From Coptodactyla brooksi (lineage: Eukaryota > Arthropoda > Insecta > Coleoptera > Scarabaeidae), in NCBI GenBank assembly GCA_033557675.1, contig JAWQRM010000053.1:1-34395 (forward strand): a stretch of DNA of 34,395 bases, in the 5' to 3' direction. This document shows positions 29,590 to 34,395 of this stretch, piece after piece (position 1 is the first letter of the stretch; every line of letters begins with the position of its first letter). The notes under the pieces were generated by a model that was not told the DNA's origin, searched no databases, and saw only the letters and a program-made list of their open reading frames with translations. A program made the position numbers and the translations under genes.

Positions 29590-29650
29590 GCTATTTCTGA
29601 AACATTTTTCAACTTTGTTACTAATCCAAAGGTTCCAAATTAGCAACCTT

Positions 29651-30960
29651 CATGAATATCTAAATTCAGGAACCTATAGTTGTGCACAGCTTAAGTTTCT
29701 TAAGTGTAACAGTACAATAGTTTTTACATGGAATGAATGTAAAGTTATATATTTCAATTTTATTGATTTTTATGACTCATTGTTTTTATAACATTTGCGA
29801 TATCTCATAATTCAGGTAATAGAATAATATCGTCAAGCTCTCGATTCGAAATTGCCGAACCTATTTCTTTTGCAGGTGAGAAACGTATGCAAATTGATAA
29901 TTATAACCTGTGTTAATTACAGGTTTTATGATCTCGCTGAACATGCATTTGATATGAAATTTATAACAGTTTTTATGCTTGGTATAATAGTGCAAATTAA
30001 AATCTTCTGTCTTGTTCATCTTAAGTTAGTACTTGACAGCGCTTGGAGAAAAAACGTCCTTGCAGTAGAATACTTTTTGTGACTTTTACCCATTGGCAAG
30101 CCACATGTTTCGCAACAAGGGCCTATAAAAAAGAGACCGTGCACTAACTATTCTTAGTAACAGAATACATGATTTTGTTAAAAACCGTACATAAAATTGA
30201 AAATTTCGATCGCGACCCGGATTTTATTTCGGCCCACGACATTTTTTCTGAGTAATACAAAATTGCGTGAGTGTGGGATATGGTGGCAATTGGATAACTA
30301 GGTAGAGTAAGAGTGACTTGTATAATGAGAATATAATAGAACAAGTATTTGCACAACGTGTGTGGTCAGCCCTGTATTATTACAAATCCTTTAAGAGATG
30401 AAGAAATCTGAAATACAATTCCTTGGCTCATTTTTATTATTTAATTTGTTTGCAACACAATATTTGATTTACGTTGTCTGTTCACGTTTTTAATTATAAC
30501 CTCTTTTATTGCTGTTTTTAAGGCCAATTTCCCATTTCTAAATAACTACAAAACCTTTTCTTTAATTTTTTAATAGTGTTAGTAGTTTCATTCAAATTTA
30601 TGGAATGTAGTCTAGTTTAGTTTTAAACTTTAAAAATCATGTTAGTGACAAAATTAAAAGTAAGGTATAAAATCACAATCATACATAATGATTGTGATGA
30701 AATAGACAAACAGAACAACTACTAATAATGCTGTGAATAATTTTGACGTAATATCTGACTGTAGGGTTGGTACAACTGAATACATAACGCTATGCTATGA
30801 ATATCAGTATTCAACTATTTTGTCACCATCAGGACATGAAAATTATAAAAGCAACGACTTGATTGATGATTGTTGCTTAATTGATGATTCAATTAATCAA
30901 CAGAAAGATGTGCACCAATCAAATGGGGACTTACGAAATCTCTTACGAAGCACCTTATAA
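29651..30960. other. AT-rich sequence, nothing recognised
   Basis: Short open frames at 29486-30082 and 30733-30960 show no motif. The right edge may hold the beginning of the LINE that follows. Confidence 0.35.
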
Positions 30961-30964
30961 AACA

Positions 30965-32755
30965 ATTATGGAATACAAAGCCTAAAATATGAACTAAAGT
31001 TTCGAACAGTCCTTAACAAAATTAATAATCTCTGCAACAAGGATCTACTAATTGCAATAGCCGAAGACACAGTTAATACCCTACAACAGGTCCAAGGATC
31101 CTACAACCAAGCAACCGCCCTAATCAAAATCCAAAAGAAATATGCCAACTAATTACACTTCTAACTCAATCAAAATACATGACCTAGAACCAAGAAACCT
31201 TCCTAAACAATAAAAACCTTCGCAAAGTAATAACCTACATTAAGAAATACATCCCTTTGTCCCTTATCCCCACCAACACAACCACGATTGACACACTTTT
31301 CGCCCGCATCCAAAACATCATTGTAGTAAACCTATACAACCACCACCAAAATCATCTATATCCCAATGAAATCCAATTCTCCCTAGATTCCAATAACAAA
31401 GTAATTATAGTAGGAGATTTTACCGCAAAACATGTGCCCTGGAATAATAACACTAACAATAGTAGCGGACTAGCTCTACATAGGCTTTTGCAATGCAATC
31501 ATAACATAGCTTTACAATTTTCCAATAGCTCACCATAACAGTGCCAAAATATACTTCCAACTAAACAAACAAGGGGCAACCATGCTTCCTGTAGTAATGT
31601 ATGAGCCTCCTGTAATAGCTTCAATACTAATGAACCGCGTTAAACTCCCTAATAAATCCATAGATGGGATTGAAGATTTTTGGAACCTTTGGCTTAGCAG
31701 CAAAGCTTAAACAATTGTCACCACTATACCAAAAACCGAAAAGTTTATTTTGCTTCGGTTTCGATGAAGTGGTGACAATTGTTTAAAACTTTTTTAAATC
31801 CGTAGATATAAACACCGCTAACAGGAGAGAATTTTGTAAAGTAGTAAGCATAACCTTAACCATAAATAGCAACCTACCTAACGTAGAATCGACGGATGCC
31901 CTAATAAATACCTTTACCAAACAATCAAAGCCGCTTATTCCTCTAACACCTCAAAAAAGAAGATAAAACCAAATGACATTCAAATAACTGCTGAAATAGT
32001 AAAATTAAAAAGTAGACGTAGCTGGCTAAGAAGGAAACAACAACGACTCTATATTCCTATCCATAAAGCAGAAATTATATACCTAAACATCCTAAATAGC
32101 ATCCTGATTAAATTTCTCAAATCCTTTAGATAGAAAATGCTTCCAAGAAGAACATCCTCTGAAACGCTTTCAGAATTTCCAACAGTTTAATCAAAAGTAA
32201 AAGCCAATCCTACAAACTACCCCCCTCTCACACTACAACCTAACCACACACATACAGACAACACGAATACACAAGCCGACAGTTATCACGACACTCACAC
32301 TGCTAACAAGAGCATGTCAGACCCATTAACACACAACCTAATAGCGCAATTTACCGTAATCTACAACCAACACTCCTATCCTATTCCAAGAAAAGATCAC
32401 ACATCTCCGAAAGAAATTCACGACATATTCAAACATTCCAATCCACGAAAAGCTCCTGGCCATGACCAAATATCCAACAGAATCCCAAAAGAACTTCAAC
32501 CAGGAAAAGATACTTCAATACTTTCCTGCTACTTGGAAACAAACAGTGATAATCCCAATTCTCAAACCTAACAAATGTCCCACTAAACCTAAATGATGCA
32601 GACCTATCAGTTTTCTCCCAACCCTTGGGAAAATTCGGGAAAGATTAATCCTTAATAGAATCCAAAAACTTGACCTACAATCCAACTCTATTAGACCAGA
32701 CCAATTTTGCCACAGCACCACACCTAATCAGTTAGCGATGCTAACTGACTAAGTG
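30965..32755 (+). mobile_element. Jockey-like non-LTR retrotransposon (LINE), truncated and rearranged
   Basis: Plus strand, in order: a short frame like the end of ORF1 (30966-31153, KINNLCNKDLLIAIAEDTVN); an endonuclease piece (31209-31537) with NKVIIVGDFTAKHVPWNNN, the GDfNAkh-W motif of LINE apurinic endonucleases; a linker (31810-32130) with SKKKIKPNDIQ and KSRRSWLRRKQQ; and reverse transcriptase start motifs (32314-32720): NPRKAPGHDQISNRIPKEL, FPATWKQTVIIPILKPNK, CRPISFLPTLGKI-ERLILNRI and RPDQFCHSTTPNQLA. The catalytic F-DD region and 3' end are missing. The hammerhead-family insertion at 31666-31794 interrupts it. Stops and frameshifts are frequent. Confidence 0.85.
31666..31794. mobile_element. 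Hairpin derivative of the hammerhead-bearing repeat, inserted in the LINE
   Basis: The insert has the family border (TTTTGGAACCTTTGGCTTAGCAGCAAAG) and 19-bp perfect arms TTAAACAATTGTCACCACT (31707-31725) and its complement (31768-31786). The hammerhead motifs themselves are deleted. A 13-bp target duplication with one mismatch, TAAATCC(A/G)TAGAT, flanks it at 31653-31665 and 31795-31807. Removing the insert and one repeat rejoins LINE sequence. Confidence 0.75.
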
Positions 32756-33590
32756 GGGAAATCGAAAATTCTTACCTATGTTCCCACTCGATTCATAAGT
32801 TAATCTTACCTCTTTAAAAAGTAATCTTACCCCATAAAAAATCGACTGTTACAAATCGAAGAACTAGAAAAAGAATATTTCTGTGAATAATTTAAACTAT
32901 TCATAGTAAAATTTTCTAAGATTATTCCTTTTCATCGAGAAATAACTCCATTTCAATAGCTTTTCCATTATTCACGTTTTATACAGCATTCAATCCGTTT
33001 GATACGTGGGAGCGGATTCAGGTCGTTTACTTTCCTTATGGCCTTGGTACCCCAAAATTACAACAAAGTAGTCGACAAATAAGCACAATTTCGACACCTC
33101 AATCCTCACGTATCATTCATCACTCATCACTGTGCCATTATTAAAATGAACATCTTTATTTGCATTGTGGGAGATATCGATTATAGAAAATCACGTTGAA
33201 ATATACTTCATGTTAAATGTCACTTTGTGAATGGAGAATAGCAAGTATACCATGAATGAATCTTTGACAGTCGCATGCTATTTTTCCATTTACGTCAATG
33301 ATATTACAATGGATTTAATTAGAATTATCACTGAACCATTAATATATGCGAGATGTAGGTGTATAGTTGAATGACATTCGCTACTTGCCTCGTAGGTATA
33401 CCATTACTATTAGTTACCAACATTTTCAGCTTCATATCTCAGTTAAAATTTTGATATGTAAAGGATCTTATGAATTTTGATTTATGAATGTTGATTTATA
33501 ATTATTTGGATTAGGAACCAGAAAAATCCCTGCTTTGTTGTTTAGAAATATTTTATTGTGCCCCAAACTAATTCTTTTACCCAGTAATTA
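32756..33590. other. AT-rich sequence, nothing recognised
   Basis: After the LINE breaks off (a small CAGTTAGC/GCTAACTG hairpin at 32729-32747 marks the area), I see no supported feature. Confidence 0.4.
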
Positions 33591-33599
33591 TCCTGCCAT

Positions 33600-33745
33600 C
33601 GTGAGCGACAAGAGACAATTGGGTCCTTTTATCGATGATGCTAACATTGTCAGCAAAACGCGGGTCAAGCAGTTAATTTCTTGCTTTGGTTAAGTGGTTA
33701 TAATTGCAATTGCTCGAAACCAAAGGTTTCAAGTCCACAATTTAG
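33600..33745 (+). repeat. Degenerate hammerhead-bearing repeat copy
   Basis: TCGATGATGCTAACATTGTCAGCAAAACGCGGGTCAAGCAG (33632-33672) lines up with motif D but has lost the CT of the core strand, and AAAA replaces GAAA. The right flank TTGCTTTGGTTAAGTGGTTATAATTG and border AAACCAAAGGTTTCAAG fit the family. Confidence 0.45.
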
Positions 33746-34099
33746 TGTTAAATTTGAGCATAAATATCGATAGTTGAATATACTTAGTATTTGTCTTGAT
33801 ACTACCAAGGTCGCTCGATGGATTTACAGTTTTCGATGATATTCCCCGAGGAACTGAAGAATTGTTTAACTACTTGTGGTCTTTATTTTGGCTTGGAATA
33901 TCGTAGCCGAAAATTTTCCTAGGCATATTTCTTGCTGTGGAGAAGTATGCCAATCCAACTTGAACATTAAAGCTTAGTATTTAGTTGCACACTTACATAT
34001 TTTTAAATATTCATTGTCTAAAGAACGAGGATCAAAAACAACTACCGTCATTTGGGGTGAAATTGATCTCACGAGGTGAGATTGTTCACTAAATCATCG

Positions 34100-34291
34100 T
34101 TTCATAAATTTAAATTTGACGTCGAATCCACACCGTAGATTGCAACACTGCCAACAGTTCCCAGGAGCAGAAAGATGGCCGAATAAGGTGTCTGCATGTG
34201 AAAGTTTGCGGCTTTATATTTTGCGAGAAAACTGGTATTTTATTATAAGGCTAGTGTTTTGTGCAAAAGTGAGCTTTCAGAACTTTGTCAG
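34100..34291 (+). other. Possible non-coding first exon ending at a consensus splice donor
   Basis: TTTGTCAG followed by GTAAGTCAGG at 34292 is a textbook donor. The preceding 150 bases are less AT-rich and contain a GCAACACTGCC word like those near TATA-less insect promoters. The only ATG frame (ATGGCCGAATAA at 34174) stops at once, so this would be 5' untranslated sequence of a gene to the right. Weak evidence. Confidence 0.25.
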
Positions 34292-34395
34292 GTAAGTCAG
34301 GAACTAGATATAATTTTGATACTTTAGAGAAATAGAGGTCATTTATTATGCTTTGATGACATCATGTGTTTGGCAGTACGAAATCGGTGTAGTAG

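Larger units (their letters stand above)
29470..29650. repeat. Hammerhead-bearing repeat with two inverted motifs (C and D)
   Basis: The whole unit repeats the 12.48-12.69 kb arrangement: an outward-facing motif on each strand with a spacer of about 16-20 bases, and a right border ending AATCCAAAGGTTCCAAAT. The left flank (TTTTGGTGTAATGTCATCATCACACCAAATTTTG) is a short inverted relative of the right arm. Confidence 0.6.

Noticed and set aside
1..34395. CRISPR array, prophage or bacterial defence island
   Set aside because: Repeats are transposon-like and irregular; there are no direct repeats with unique spacers and no prokaryotic genes.

Overview
This window reads as a piece of a eukaryotic, almost certainly insect, nuclear genome. 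It is AT-rich. The only convincing host genes are split cuticle-protein genes with short GT-AG introns. Nearly everything else is decayed transposable elements of animal type: mariner/Tc1, piggyBac, pogo/Tigger, Penelope-like and Jockey-like non-LTR. I see no bacterial operons, CRISPR array, rRNA or convincing intact tRNA.

Host genes. Three secreted structural (cuticle-like) proteins can be assembled from exons. Gene 1 (minus, 3776 down to at least 2494) has a two-codon first exon (Met-Lys), a 791-bp phase-0 intron and a Tyr/Pro-rich second exon; its last exon is not found. Gene 2 (minus, 20638 to 19834) is complete: three exons and 230 residues, with a signal peptide, YLPS repeats, a Rebers-Riddiford (RR) chitin-binding domain of the pro-resilin kind and a Gly/Asn/Tyr-rich tail. 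Gene 3 (plus, 26263 to 27305) has the same architecture, but its RR domain is eroded and its first exon is not found. The shared layout suggests a small cuticle-gene cluster spread apart by transposons.

Mobile layer, left to right. Positions 1-490 hold a piggyBac fragment; 1088-2200 hold small tandem and inverted repeats; 4.9-6.4 kb hold mariner pieces and a duplication; 7.1-7.9 kb a Tigger remnant; 8.9-9.1 kb the 5' end of a mariner; 14.0-14.3 kb a Tc1/mariner-like piece; 15.6-16.5 kb a mariner whose centre is replaced by a tetranucleotide microsatellite; 16.7-18.0 kb two inverted Penelope GIY-YIG fragments; and 19.26-19.51 kb a mariner end. A piggyBac element with TTAA ends occupies 21265-25663 and carries a 2.3-kb Tc1/mariner-type element with three concentric inverted termini. 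It is itself inserted beside a mariner 3' end. Then come a Penelope-like scrap near 28.3 kb, tRNA-like fragments at 28.9-29.4 kb and a Jockey-like LINE at about 30.97-32.75 kb.

Most interesting layer. A dispersed repeat family and one separate repeat carry hammerhead-ribozyme-like motifs (about ten sites, both strands). One at 19032-19073 keeps every core base I can check. Two sites (12.5 kb and 29.5 kb) carry two motifs in inverted arrangement. A derivative of the family sits inside the LINE with a 13-bp target duplication. Minimal hammerheads are known from Penelope-like retroelements, and Penelope protein fragments are present here. All alignments were done by eye.
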